Source: Bifidobacterium asteroides DSM 20089 (GTDB taxonomy: Bacteria; Actinomycetota; Actinomycetes; Actinomycetales; Bifidobacteriaceae). From it: DNA of 64,000 nucleotides. The stretch's first letter is position 1; each line of letters starts with the position of its first letter. The stretch lies in contig NZ_CP017696.1 in assembly GCF_002715865.1 (NCBI RefSeq), positions 1,736,001 through 1,800,000 on the forward strand. The letters run 5' to 3'. Positions 1 through 9,024 of the stretch are shown one piece after another. The translations under genes were made by a program, and so were the position numbers. Under the pieces are notes generated by a model. The model worked only from the letters and a program-made list of their open reading frames with translations, was not told the origin of the DNA and did not search any database.

Positions 1-62
1 CCTTGCTGCATTCCTGCCCTGGGGGGATTGGGTGACATAACGCCACGTGAGAGCAAGTCACC
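1..62 (-). ncRNA. ffs: Signal recognition particle RNA (small bacterial type), partial
   Basis: Read on the minus strand, the segment contains the SRP RNA domain IV signature: a CAGG side, a GCA-GGAA-TGC stem capped by a GGAA tetraloop, and the AGCA side. This is the Ffh-binding hairpin of the small bacterial 4.5S-type RNA. The gene runs off the left edge, so its 3' end is missing. A weak -10-like TATCAT on the minus strand (about 63-68) would put the 5' end near position 60. The RNA guides membrane-protein-synthesising ribosomes with Ffh and FtsY; ftsY is also in this window. The family call is strong; the exact 5' end is inferred. Confidence 0.8.
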
Positions 63-293
63 ATGATAGCAGACAGGCTCCACTTGTCCATTGGAAAGCG
101 CCAACCCATCCATGCCAGGTGCCTATTCGGTCGATATTGCCGCCCGCTGCTTCCCTGACCAGACCTGTCCGCTAGCATGTAGACAACAGGATCGCCGTAC
201 TCCAGCGGTTGATCACGGAATCATGCCGGACCCTGGCAATAGACAGCAGACGACCCGGCATCATAGCGACAAGGGATGGATGGCTGAAGACGA

Positions 294-1472
294 ATGGCTG
301 ATATGGATGCTGATTTGGTGATTGTGGGCGCTGGCCTGTTCGGTTTGACCGTGGCCCAGCAGGCGGTCGAGCACAGCGGGGCCCGGGTGCGGATCATCGA
401 CGTGCGCGACCACATCGGCGGCAATGCTTACTCCTACATGGACGAGGAGACTGGGGCCGAAATCCACAAGTACGGGGCCCACCTCTTCCACACCTCCAAC
501 CGCAAGGTCTGGGAGTATGTCAATCGCTTCACCGAATTCACCGACTACACCCACCGGGTCTACACCACCCACAAGGGCGAGGTCTACCCCCTGCCCATCA
601 ATCTAGGCACCATCAACCAGTTCTTCCACGCCCACTACACCCCCCAACAGGCCCGGGAACTGATCCGGGAGCAGGCCGGCGAGCTGGCCGGGACCGACCC
701 GGGCAACCTGAATGACCAAGGTATCTCTCTGATCGGCCGACCCCTGTACGAGGCCTTCATCAAGAACTACACGGCCAAGCAATGGCAGACCGACCCTTCA
801 CAGCTACCCGCCTCAATCATCAAGCGGCTGCCTGTGCGGTTCAACTACGACAACCACTACTTCAAAGACACCTGGGAGGGCCTGCCCAAGGACGGCTACA
901 CAGCCTGGTTCGAGAGGATGATCGACGATCCGCGCATCCAGGTGAGCCTGAAAACCGACTTCTTCGACAACTCACAGCCCTGGAACCGGGATGCTCTGGT
1001 GGGCCAGGTCCCCGTGGTCTACACCGGCCCGGTCGACCGCTACTTCGACTACCGCCTGGGCGAGCTCAAGTGGCGGACCGTGGACTTCAAGGAGCGCCGC
1101 TACGACGAGGACGACCACTTTGGCTGCCCGGTCATGAACTTCTCCGATCCTGATGTGCCCTACACCCGCGCCATTGAGTTCAAGAACTTCAACCCCGAAC
1201 GCTACGACCGGCAGAACCATGAGCGGACCGTGGTCTGGGAGGAATACAGCCGATTCGCCGGCAAGGGCGACGAACCCTACTACCCCATCAACACAAGCGA
1301 CGACCGGGCCCTCTATACCCAGTACAAACAACTGGCCGCCCAGCAGCCGAAGGTGGTCTTCGGCGGCCGCCTGGGCACCTACGCTTACTACGACATGCAC
1401 CAGGTCATCAACTCGGCCCTGGATGCCTGGGAGAAGCGGATCGCTCCACTGGTAGGCCCCGCCAAGGACTGA
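294..1472 (+). CDS. glf: UDP-galactopyranose mutase
   Basis: A flavoprotein of 392 residues that interconverts UDP-galactopyranose and UDP-galactofuranose, the donor for galactofuranose in cell-surface polysaccharides. The N-terminus has the FAD Rossmann motif (VIVGAGLFGL, about residues 10-19). The family's GGNAYSY segment and the conserved arginine- and tyrosine-rich active-site stretches follow (HLFHTSN, FNYDNHYF, VVYTGPVDRYFDY, YPINTSDD). Length is normal for bacterial Glf. The chosen start is ATG at 294; in-frame ATGs at 303 and 306 are alternatives and no strong ribosome-binding site settles it. It is monocistronic here, convergent with the TetR gene that ends 27 bases downstream. Family assignment is firm; the polysaccharide served is unknown. 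Confidence 0.95.
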   Translation: MADMDADLVIVGAGLFGLTVAQQAVEHSGARVRIIDVRDHIGGNAYSYMDEETGAEIHKYGAHLFHTSNRKVWEYVNRFTEFTDYTHRVYTTHKGEVYPLPINLGTINQFFHAHYTPQQARELIREQAGELAGTDPGNLNDQGISLIGRPLYEAFIKNYTAKQWQTDPSQLPASIIKRLPVRFNYDNHYFKDTWEGLPKDGYTAWFERMIDDPRIQVSLKTDFFDNSQPWNRDALVGQVPVVYTGPVDRYFDYRLGELKWRTVDFKERRYDEDDHFGCPVMNFSDPDVPYTRAIEFKNFNPERYDRQNHERTVVWEEYSRFAGKGDEPYYPINTSDDRALYTQYKQLAAQQPKVVFGGRLGTYAYYDMHQVINSALDAWEKRIAPLVGPAKD

Positions 1473-1498
1473 GACCGAACCCGATTCGTGCCGACACT

Positions 1499-2221
1499 TT
1501 AGCGGCAATCATCCCACTGGGGTGACGGGAAGAGAATGGGTTCCGCCTTCGCCCACAGGGCGATCATGTCGTCGTCAGGATTGGTCAGCGCCTGAATCTG
1601 CACCCCATCCATGGTACAATAAACGGTTCTGATCAACCGGTGGAAGGCCGACCGATCCCGATAGGGCTCAGGCAACTTCCAGCGGATCCCGTCCATGAAG
1701 TCGATCATCCGGGCATGGCGATCACGGTAGTACTCGTGTGCGGGATGAGCAGGATCGTGAGCCTCCACAGCCAAATGCATGAAGAGCATGACCAGGACCA
1801 TACGCTCGGCGTTCTCCTTGACCAGACGACGCAGGTAACCAGGCAACGAATAGAGGGAGTGCCCCTCCTGGTCTCGACCAATGGCAAGTTCATCGCGCTC
1901 GCCGGGCTTTGATCCAAAAGTGAAAGAACCCTGATCGTAGTAGACTTGGATAACCAAAGAGAGCAGTTCCTCGCGCGTGCGGGCATAATGACGCAATCCC
2001 GGCAAGGTCAGACCCACTGCATCCGCAATGGCCTGCATGGAGACGCCGTAGGTACCGTAGTAGGCGATCATCTGGGCGGCGACCCGGGCTATCTGTCTGC
2101 GACGTTCATCAGGGGGCATCCGCCGACGAGCCCCGATCGGGCGCCCTGGAAGGCGTCCGACCTGATCGCCGCCCGCCCTGTTGCTGGTCTTCCTGTTCGC
2201 ATCACTCATCAGAATCATCAT
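1499..2221 (-). CDS. TetR-family transcriptional regulator
   Basis: 240 residues. After a basic N-terminal extension (residues 1-40) comes a TetR-type DNA-binding domain (about 42-88) with the pattern IARVAAQMIAYYGTYGVSMQAI, then a helix-turn-helix ending in LRHYARTREELL. The C-terminal ligand domain is not assignable to a known effector. The gene is divergent from the MFS transporter/arabinofuranosidase operon, and two perfect inverted repeats lie between the two starts, so local repression of those genes is the simplest inference. In-frame ATGs at 2221 and 2209 are both possible starts and no clear ribosome-binding site separates them. LacI-type regulators are common for bifidobacterial glycosidase loci, so a TetR regulator here is less usual. 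Confidence 0.88.
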   Translation of the reverse strand: MMILMSDANRKTSNRAGGDQVGRLPGRPIGARRRMPPDERRRQIARVAAQMIAYYGTYGVSMQAIADAVGLTLPGLRHYARTREELLSLVIQVYYDQGSFTFGSKPGERDELAIGRDQEGHSLYSLPGYLRRLVKENAERMVLVMLFMHLAVEAHDPAHPAHEYYRDRHARMIDFMDGIRWKLPEPYRDRSAFHRLIRTVYCTMDGVQIQALTNPDDDMIALWAKAEPILFPSPQWDDCR

Positions 2222-2273
2222 ACCGTTGGCCGACAGACCGTCCTCGGCCGCGCATAGCCCCTTTCTCTACCCC

Positions 2274-2290
2274 GTTCCCAAAATGGGAAC
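2274..2290. promoter_or_regulatory. Inverted repeat upstream of tetR (candidate operator)
   Basis: GTTCCCA-AAA-TGGGAAC: perfect 7-base arms with a 3-base spacer, about 53 bases upstream of the TetR start. It differs in sequence from the AT-rich palindrome at 2316-2344. It could be an autoregulatory site or a site for another factor. Confidence 0.45.
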
Positions 2291-2315
2291 CGCCCATGCG
2301 TACCTGCTCTCTTGC

Positions 2316-2344
2316 TTGTTTTATATATTTAAGATATAAAACAA
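2316..2344. promoter_or_regulatory. AT-rich palindrome, candidate TetR operator
   Basis: Perfect 11-base arms (TTGTTTTATAT and ATATAAAACAA) separated by ATTTAAG. It lies in the divergent promoter region, 62 bases before the MFS start and 95 bases before the TetR start. Its low GC against GC-rich surroundings and its perfect symmetry argue for a protein-binding site. Overlap with promoter elements is likely but no unambiguous -35/-10 pair was identified. Confidence 0.6.
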
Positions 2345-2405
2345 TATGGGAAGCACGGCGCTTCCCCACTGTGCACAGACGCACCAAAAGAAAGGGAGTC
2401 GGATA

Positions 2406-3656
2406 ATGACACAAGCCGATTCAGCAGGCGGGCAGGAGCTCGGCACCGCAGCCAAAAGCCGATACTGCATTGCCTTCTTCATTTTCAATCTGTTCTGGAT
2501 GATGGCCCTGTCCATCGTCGCCTCGGTCTTGCTGCCCCAACGCCTGACCGACATCGCTCCGGGGTCCAAGGTTGCCATATCCGGGGTCTTCAACGCCACC
2601 ACGGCTCTGACCTCCCTGGTATCCAACCTGATCGTGGGCAACCTGTCCGACAGGACCCGTTCCATCTTCGGCCGCAGAACCCCCTGGGTCGTTTCCGGTG
2701 GCCTTATAGCCGGCATCTCGCTCTTCCTCATGGGTATCATTGCCAACGTCTGGATCATCGGCATCTTCTACTGCCTGGCCATGGTCGGCCTGAACATGAT
2801 GATCTCGCCAGTAGTCGCCTCCCTGTCCGACCGTGTTCCCGAATCACAACGGGCCACCATGTCGGCATTTATATCGGCGGGCAATCTGGTGGGCAACTCC
2901 CTGGGCACCTTGGTCGGCGCCCGGTTCATCACTATGCAAATCCCCGGCTGGATCATGTCCGGCCTGGTCATGGGCGTGGCCGGCCTTGTCACAGTGGTCA
3001 TTTGGCCCAAGGAACCCTCTTCCAAGGACATGCCCGCTCTGAGCAGCAGCCTGCGCTCCATCCTGGAATCCTTCCGCCCGCCTCGCCACGCGCCCGACTT
3101 CTGGCTGGCCTTTGCGGGGCGTTCCCTGCTCCTGTTCAGCTACTACATGATTCTCAACTACCAGCTCTTCATCCTCCAGGACCACATGGGCCAGTCCGTC
3201 AAGGACTCGGCGGCCACCATGTCGACCATGTCCCTGGTGCTGATTGTGGTCTCCATGATTGCGGCCCTGGGAGCAGGGCCGATCTCCGACAGAATCGGCC
3301 GCAGGAAGATGCCCGTGGTCATTGCCAGCCTGCTTCTGGCCCTGGGCTACGCCATGCCCTGGATCATCCATAGCCCCGTGGGCATGATCCTGTTCACCGC
3401 CATCGGCGGCTTCGGCTACGGAATGTATGGGTCGGTCGACCAGGCACTCAACGTGGACGTTCTGCCCAATGCCGAGGAGGCCGGCAAGGATCTGGGCATC
3501 CTCAACATCGCCACCACCCTGGGTCAGATGGTGGGGCCCATGGTGACCTCGCTGATCGTCTCGGTGACCAAGTCCTACCAGCTGGTCTTCCCCACCGCCA
3601 TCGTCCTGGTGCTGCTGGCCTGCATCTTCATCAGCCGAATCCGCACCATCAAGTAA
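2406..3656 (+). CDS. MFS transporter, probable sugar or glycoside permease
   Basis: 416 residues with about 12 hydrophobic segments. The family signature after TM2 is visible (GNLSDRTRSIFGRRTPW) and repeats in the second half (GPISDRIGRRKMP). Start chosen at ATG 2406 because AAGGGAG lies 8-14 bases before it; the longer frame from 2346 has no such site. The stop is 12 bases before the arabinofuranosidase start, so the two genes form one operon behind a palindromic operator. By context the substrate is probably an arabinose-containing oligosaccharide or glycoside that the intracellular GH51 enzyme then cleaves; nothing in the sequence proves the substrate. The RRTPW-type loop is reminiscent of sugar/cation symporter-like MFS proteins. 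Confidence 0.85.
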   Translation: MTQADSAGGQELGTAAKSRYCIAFFIFNLFWMMALSIVASVLLPQRLTDIAPGSKVAISGVFNATTALTSLVSNLIVGNLSDRTRSIFGRRTPWVVSGGLIAGISLFLMGIIANVWIIGIFYCLAMVGLNMMISPVVASLSDRVPESQRATMSAFISAGNLVGNSLGTLVGARFITMQIPGWIMSGLVMGVAGLVTVVIWPKEPSSKDMPALSSSLRSILESFRPPRHAPDFWLAFAGRSLLLFSYYMILNYQLFILQDHMGQSVKDSAATMSTMSLVLIVVSMIAALGAGPISDRIGRRKMPVVIASLLLALGYAMPWIIHSPVGMILFTAIGGFGYGMYGSVDQALNVDVLPNAEEAGKDLGILNIATTLGQMVGPMVTSLIVSVTKSYQLVFPTAIVLVLLACIFISRIRTIK

Positions 3657-3668
3657 GGAGTCCAGACA

Positions 3669-5192
3669 TTGAGCATCCACATCGACCCGCGCCTGACCAC
3701 CGGCACCATCAGCCCCTACCTGCACGGCCAGTTCATTGAATTCCTCGGCGAGTGCATAGATCAGGGACTATGGGTGGGCACGGATTCATCCATCCCCAAC
3801 ACCAATGGCATCCGCACGGACGCCCTCAAGGCCTTGAAAGCACTGAAGCCTCCCCTGCTGCGCTGGCCCGGCGGCTGCTATGCCGACACCTACCACTGGC
3901 GTCAGGGAGTCGGGCCCCGCAATCAGCGTCCGGTGGGATACAACGAGAACTTCGGCACCTACCAACCTGACGGACACGGTTTCGGCACTGACGAATTCCT
4001 CCGCCTGTGCCAGGCCATTGGGGCCGAACCCTGGATCAACGTGAACATGATGAGTGGATCCGTGGCCGAGATGCGCGACTGGATGGAGTACTGCAACCGT
4101 CCATCGGGCACGGCCATGTCAGCCATGCGTGCCGCCAACGGCCACCCCTCCCCATACGGCGTGAAGTTCTGGGGTCTGGGGAACGAGCCTTGGGCCGGCG
4201 GGGGGACGATGACCCCGTCCATGTACGCGGACCGCTATCGGATGTTCGCCTCGGCCATGCCCTCCTTCGCCGAGAACGCGGACCAGCCCCCGATGATCCG
4301 GCCCATCGCCTGCGGTCCAGACGGAAACAAGCCTATGGAACGAGTGCGCTGGACCAGGGACTTCTTCCAGGCTTTGGCCCAGTACCGCCAGCCGCCCATC
4401 GCCGCCTACGACCTGCACTTCTACAACTGGAACATCGACCACCCCGACGACACTTCCACCCGATTCGATCAGGATGGCTGGGATCGTGTGATTCGAGGCG
4501 CCCTCGAGCTCGGTGAGGTCATCGACCAGCAGTGGAATCTGATGCAGGCCTGCCTGGCCGCCATGCCCCACCCTGAGAGCACCATGGATTCCAGGCTGAC
4601 AAAGGTCGATCTGGTCATGGGTGAATGGGGCAACTGGCATGGCGATGCCTTCACTGCACGTCCGGCGCTCCGGCAGCAGGTGACCATGCGCGACGCGGTC
4701 ACCTCGGCCCTGACGCTGGATATCCTTCAATCCAGGTGCGACAAGGTCTCCATGGCCTGCAACGCACAGACCCTGAACGTCCTCAACTCGCTGATCCTGA
4801 CCGAGGACGAAGCCACCATCCTGACCCCCAACTACGACGTCTTCATGATGTACCGGTGCCACCAGGGGGCCCGCGCAATCCAAAGCCTGCCGGAAGCCGA
4901 CAACCCGTCCCTGAAGGTCTTTGCCTCGGTCAAGAACGGACACATCATGGTGGACCTGGTCAACACCGACATGGCCTCCGCCACCGAAGCGAGGCTGACC
5001 CTGCCTGAGCCTGTGCGTCCTGTAGGCATGCAAAGCCTTTCAACGCAGGATCCACATGCCTGCAATACCCGATCGGACCCGAACCAGGTCAGGGCTCGCC
5101 GGGTCGATGTCTCGGACATCCCCGAAGGACGTGAAATTACGGTCCGCCTGGATCCGGCCTCAGTGAATGTGCTCGACCTGGCCATGGTCTGA
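3669..5192 (+). CDS. Alpha-L-arabinofuranosidase, GH51
   Basis: 507 residues, the usual GH51 size. It should release terminal alpha-L-arabinofuranosyl groups from arabino-oligosaccharides by a retaining mechanism. Key landmarks: RWPGGCYADTYHW (about 65-77), KFWGLGNEPW with the predicted acid/base Glu173, and VMGEWGNWH with the predicted nucleophile Glu319. The C-terminal part is the beta-sandwich domain. No signal peptide, so it acts in the cytoplasm on imported substrate. The start is TTG at 3669, preceded by AAGGAG at 3655-3660; this overlaps the end of the upstream MFS gene and couples them. Family assignment is firm; specificity within GH51 is not resolved. Confidence 0.93.
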   Translation: MSIHIDPRLTTGTISPYLHGQFIEFLGECIDQGLWVGTDSSIPNTNGIRTDALKALKALKPPLLRWPGGCYADTYHWRQGVGPRNQRPVGYNENFGTYQPDGHGFGTDEFLRLCQAIGAEPWINVNMMSGSVAEMRDWMEYCNRPSGTAMSAMRAANGHPSPYGVKFWGLGNEPWAGGGTMTPSMYADRYRMFASAMPSFAENADQPPMIRPIACGPDGNKPMERVRWTRDFFQALAQYRQPPIAAYDLHFYNWNIDHPDDTSTRFDQDGWDRVIRGALELGEVIDQQWNLMQACLAAMPHPESTMDSRLTKVDLVMGEWGNWHGDAFTARPALRQQVTMRDAVTSALTLDILQSRCDKVSMACNAQTLNVLNSLILTEDEATILTPNYDVFMMYRCHQGARAIQSLPEADNPSLKVFASVKNGHIMVDLVNTDMASATEARLTLPEPVRPVGMQSLSTQDPHACNTRSDPNQVRARRVDVSDIPEGREITVRLDPASVNVLDLAMV

Positions 5193-5259
5193 CAGCGGAA
5201 AGCATCAACCGGCAGGTTGGGCACCATGCCCGCAATCCGCCGTTCAAACATATAAAACA

Positions 5260-5300
5260 GCATGTGGCCGACCCCCGAAAGAGGTCGGCCACATGCTTTA
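5260..5300. terminator. Bidirectional intrinsic terminator between abf and ino1
   Basis: Perfect 14-base arms, GCATGTGGCCGACC (5260-5273) and GGTCGGCCACATGC (5283-5296), flanked by TTTAT on the right and ATAAAA on the left. It sits between two convergent genes and could serve both. Confidence 0.85.
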
Positions 5301-5332
5301 TCAGGCGCCTGACAGCGCCCGACTGACTCTAC

Positions 5333-6475
5333 TCAGGCGTGCCAGACGTCCTTGCCGTTCTCCTTGGCGGCCTTGACATCGGCATCCAGGGCGCTCTCGT
5401 CGCCCTCCACCTTGCCGGTGATGTAATCCTCGACCAGCTGGCGGGCCTCGTTGTCCTCATGCTGGACAGCGGGCGACTTCATGAAGTAGGAGCTGGGCGC
5501 CAGCACCGGACCGGCCAGGTGGCGGTCCAGGGCGATCTTGGCGGCGCGCAGGGCATCGATGACGATACCGGCCGAGTTGGGTGAATCCCAGACTTCCAGC
5601 TTGTACTCCAGATTCAGCGGGACATCTCCAAAGGTGGTGCCCTCCAGACGCACGAAGGCGAACTTGCGGTCATCCAGCCAGGCCACATAGTCCGAGGGAC
5701 CGATGTGGACGTTGTGGGGATCCATGTCGTGAGGAACAATGGATGTGACCGCACGGGTCTTGGAAACCTTCTTGGACTCCAGACGGGTACGCTGCAGCAT
5801 GTTCATGAAGTCCATGTTGCCGCCCACGTTCAGCTGATAGGTGCGGTCCAGGCGCACACCGCGATCCTCGAAGAGACGGGCCATGACCCTGTGCGTAATG
5901 GTGGCACCCACCTGGCTCTTGATGTCGTCACCCACGATGGGCAGCCCGGCATCGCGGAACTTCTGAGCCCACTCGGGGTCGGAGGCGATGAAGACGGGCA
6001 GACAGTTGACGAAGGCACAACCGGCCTCGATGGCGGCGGTGGCGTAGGCCTTGTCGGCCTGCTCAGAGCCGACGGGCAGGTAGGAGACCAGCACATCGAC
6101 CTTCTTGTCGCGCAGAACCTGGGCCACATCCACGGGCTCGGCATCCGACTCGGTGATCATCTTCTTGTAGTACTCGCCCAGCCCGTCGCCGGTCGGCCCG
6201 CGCAGGACCTCCACGCCCTTGTTGGGAACGTCGCAGAACTTGTAGGTGTTGTTTTGCGAGGCGAAGATGGCCTCGCTCAGGTCCTTGCCGACCTTGAGTG
6301 AATCCACATCGAAGGCGGTCACGAACTCCACGTCACGAATGCGGTAGCCGCCGAAATTGGCGTGCATGATGCCCGGGATCTTGTCATCATCCTTGGCGTC
6401 CTTGTAATATTCGACTCCCTGTACCAGCGAGGAAGCGCAGTTGCCCACGCCCGCTATAGCTACACGGATGCTCAT
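5333..6475 (-). CDS. ino1: Inositol-3-phosphate synthase (actinobacterial type)
   Basis: 380 residues. Converts glucose 6-phosphate to myo-inositol 3-phosphate using NAD, the first step to inositol and phosphatidylinositol-type lipids. The N-terminus has the NAD-binding motif [13 protein letters not shown]. Further landmarks are [34 protein letters not shown] and the C-terminal [16 protein letters not shown] segment typical of the actinobacterial proteins. Length matches that subfamily rather than the longer eukaryotic enzymes. AGAGGAG lies 7-13 bases before the ATG. The gene is alone, convergent with the arabinofuranosidase and divergent from the penicillin-binding protein. Confidence 0.95.
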   Translation of the reverse strand: MSIRVAIAGVGNCASSLVQGVEYYKDAKDDDKIPGIMHANFGGYRIRDVEFVTAFDVDSLKVGKDLSEAIFASQNNTYKFCDVPNKGVEVLRGPTGDGLGEYYKKMITESDAEPVDVAQVLRDKKVDVLVSYLPVGSEQADKAYATAAIEAGCAFVNCLPVFIASDPEWAQKFRDAGLPIVGDDIKSQVGATITHRVMARLFEDRGVRLDRTYQLNVGGNMDFMNMLQRTRLESKKVSKTRAVTSIVPHDMDPHNVHIGPSDYVAWLDDRKFAFVRLEGTTFGDVPLNLEYKLEVWDSPNSAGIVIDALRAAKIALDRHLAGPVLAPSSYFMKSPAVQHEDNEARQLVEDYITGKVEGDESALDADVKAAKENGKDVWHA

Positions 6476-6668
6476 ACAAACTCCTCTGATTTACTGAGTT
6501 ATTCCAACCTAAGCATACCTTCTCCCGATGGATGGCATGGTGGAATCGGGCTTCATATGCGCGCCCGCTGGCAGTATAGACCCCAAAGGATGGTGCAAAC
6601 GTACGAAAATGATGAACGTTCAGCCCTAGGTCGAACAGTTTTCAGCCCTGCCGGATAGCGTGGTTGGC

Positions 6669-8915
6669 ATGGCCAATCAGACTCGTTCAGTCAGTTCGAC
6701 CTCGCCCACACGCAGGATCCAGTCCGGAGCGAGTGGGGGCAGGAATCGCGCCGACAGGCTCACCTCGCGGCATGCCGACCGGAATCCCCGGGGCGGCGGA
6801 CCTCGTCGCAGGCGGCCTCACAAGAAGTCACATCGTGTGCTTAAGTGGACCCTGGCCCTGCTGGGACTGGTGCTGGTCGCCGGGGCGGCGGCTTTCGCAT
6901 ACCTGTATCTGACCACTGAAATCATCCCACCGGAGAAGCAGGCCCTGGCACAAAAAACCACGGTCTACTATGCGGACGGCACAACACCCATCGGAACCTA
7001 CGCCGATCAGAACCGGGAAATCATAGACTGCGCTGTCCTGCCCAAGTATGTGGGCAATGCGGTCGTCGCCTCGGAGAACCGCTCCTTCTATAAGGACAAC
7101 GGCATCGACCTCAAGGGCATCGGTCGTGCCCTGCTCAACAACGTGACCAAGGGCACCCGGCAGGGTGGATCCACCATCACCCAGCAGTACGCTGAGCGCT
7201 ACTATCTGGGCGAGACCACCTCCTACAAGGGCAAGCTGCGCGAGGCCATCCTCTCTTTGAAGATTTCCAGGACCGAGAGCAAGGACGCGGTCCTGTGCAA
7301 CTACATGAACACCATCTACTTCGGCCGCGGCGCCTACGGGATCCAGGCCGCCGCCCAGAATTACTTCGGCAAGGACGCCAAGGACCTGACCATGCCCGAG
7401 TCGGCCATGCTGGCCGGCATCATCCCCGCCCCGGCCTCCTGGGATCCGGCGATCAACCCCAAGCAGGCCGAATCGCGCTTCCACAGGGTGCTGGGCATAA
7501 TGGAGGAGGACCACTACATCAGCCGCCAGGACCGGGTCGGCGCCCAGATGCCCCAGACCATCAAGTACTCGCCGCAGAACGTCTATCAGGGGCCCAACGG
7601 CTATCTGCTGCGTATGGTCCGCAACGAGCTGGCCTCCGGCAAAAAGGCCCCCTTTACCGCGGACGATCTGGATACTGGCGGCTACCGAATCATCACCACC
7701 ATCCAAAAGGACAAGCAGGATCTGATGTTCCAGGTGGCAAGCCCGTCCACAGGCAACAAGCGTCAGCCACCCACCCTGCAGACCGGTGGGCTCTCGGTCG
7801 ATCCCAGGACCGGGGCCATCATCTCCCTGTATGCCGGTGACGACTACCTGACCCACCCGCTCAACAACGTGGATCAGGCGACCTACCAGGTGGGTTCGAC
7901 CATGAAGGCCTACACGCTCCTGGCCGCCATCCAGGATGGAGTCAACCTGAACACTGTCTTCAACGGCAATTCACCGCGCACCTTCTCCAGCGTGGGCAAG
8001 TCCGTCGCCAACGACGGAAACGTCAGCTACGGATACATCAATCTCTATTCGGCCTTCGCCAGATCGGTCAACACGGTCTTCATGGATCTGGGGGAACACG
8101 TGACCTCACAAAAAATCGCCCAGGTGGCCCACACAGCTGGCATCACCGGCAAAATCGACGACACGACCACCTTCGACACCCTGGGCCTGGATGCCCTCTC
8201 GGTCTATGACGTGACACAGGGGTATGCCACTCTGGCCAATGGCGGCAAGCGGCCACAGCTGCATCTGGTGGCCCAGGTCAAGGATGCCAAGGATCAGGAG
8301 CTCTACACGGCCGCGATCCAGTCGGATCAGGTCTTCAACGCCGACCAGGTGGCCCTGCTGCAGAAAGCCATGAGCACCACAGTTCAGTACGGCACCGCCA
8401 CCTATGCGCGTTCCCTGGGCAGGCCCATCGCCGGCAAGACAGGCACGGCCAACGACCAGACAGCCATATCCTTCGTCGGATTCACCCCCTCGGTTCTGAC
8501 CACCTTCGCTGTCTGGAACCAAGGGCAGGACGGCAGCGCACTCAGGGTGCCCGCCGTCTATCAGAATGAGTTTCTACCGGTCCCGCTGTTCACCCAGTAC
8601 ATGAAGTCGGCCTTGGGCAACAGCCCAGTGGAGCGCTTCCCTGCGGCCGAAGACCATGGCAAGATCGGCGGGCCGGATGGCAGCTGGGGCACCGGATATA
8701 GGCAGAGCTACTCCTATACGCCCAAGCGCAGCTACAACTATGGATATGTGCCTCAGCAACGCAGCCAACAGCACACAGCTCCCCAGCAGGAGTCAGGAGC
8801 CGGCAACGGTTCAGGTTCAGGCAATGGAGGCGGTTCAGGCAATGGAGGTGGTACCGAGGACAGCAAGAGCGGAACCACTGGGGGCAACTCCGAGTCAGAG
8901 TCATCCCAGCAGTAA
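6669..8915 (+). CDS. Bifunctional penicillin-binding protein (class A), transglycosylase/transpeptidase
   Basis: About 748 residues. A basic cytoplasmic N-terminus leads to one membrane anchor (about residues 57-82), then a GT51 glycosyltransferase domain (VVASENRSFYKDNGID with the catalytic Glu, and QGGSTITQQYAERYYL), then a transpeptidase domain with STMK as the SxxK serine, ARSVN as SxN, and KTGTA as KTG. It polymerises and crosslinks peptidoglycan outside the membrane. The last 60 residues or so are a low-complexity tail rich in Gly, Ser, Asn and Gln, likely a disordered wall-spanning extension. The start is uncertain: GTG at 6660 and ATG at 6669 are in frame and neither has a good ribosome-binding site. 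Confidence 0.92.
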   Translation: MANQTRSVSSTSPTRRIQSGASGGRNRADRLTSRHADRNPRGGGPRRRRPHKKSHRVLKWTLALLGLVLVAGAAAFAYLYLTTEIIPPEKQALAQKTTVYYADGTTPIGTYADQNREIIDCAVLPKYVGNAVVASENRSFYKDNGIDLKGIGRALLNNVTKGTRQGGSTITQQYAERYYLGETTSYKGKLREAILSLKISRTESKDAVLCNYMNTIYFGRGAYGIQAAAQNYFGKDAKDLTMPESAMLAGIIPAPASWDPAINPKQAESRFHRVLGIMEEDHYISRQDRVGAQMPQTIKYSPQNVYQGPNGYLLRMVRNELASGKKAPFTADDLDTGGYRIITTIQKDKQDLMFQVASPSTGNKRQPPTLQTGGLSVDPRTGAIISLYAGDDYLTHPLNNVDQATYQVGSTMKAYTLLAAIQDGVNLNTVFNGNSPRTFSSVGKSVANDGNVSYGYINLYSAFARSVNTVFMDLGEHVTSQKIAQVAHTAGITGKIDDTTTFDTLGLDALSVYDVTQGYATLANGGKRPQLHLVAQVKDAKDQELYTAAIQSDQVFNADQVALLQKAMSTTVQYGTATYARSLGRPIAGKTGTANDQTAISFVGFTPSVLTTFAVWNQGQDGSALRVPAVYQNEFLPVPLFTQYMKSALGNSPVERFPAAEDHGKIGGPDGSWGTGYRQSYSYTPKRSYNYGYVPQQRSQQHTAPQQESGAGNGSGSGNGGGSGNGGGTEDSKSGTTGGNSESESSQQ

Positions 8916-8958
8916 ACCAGTGTGGACAACCTGGCACGTTGGACAACCTGGCCCTATC

Positions 8959-8989
8959 CGGCCCAATCCGCTGCGTTCGGATCGGGCCG
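8959..8989. terminator. Hairpin between convergent PBP and leuA genes
   Basis: A 12-pair stem with one mismatch (CGGCCCAATCCG with CGGATCGGGCCG) and a 7-base loop. No U-tract follows on either strand, so it is only a candidate terminator. Its position between two convergent stops supports the call. Confidence 0.5.
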
Positions 8990-9024
8990 TGAGGCTGACG
9001 GGAGCTGCGCCCTCTCTATGACTT

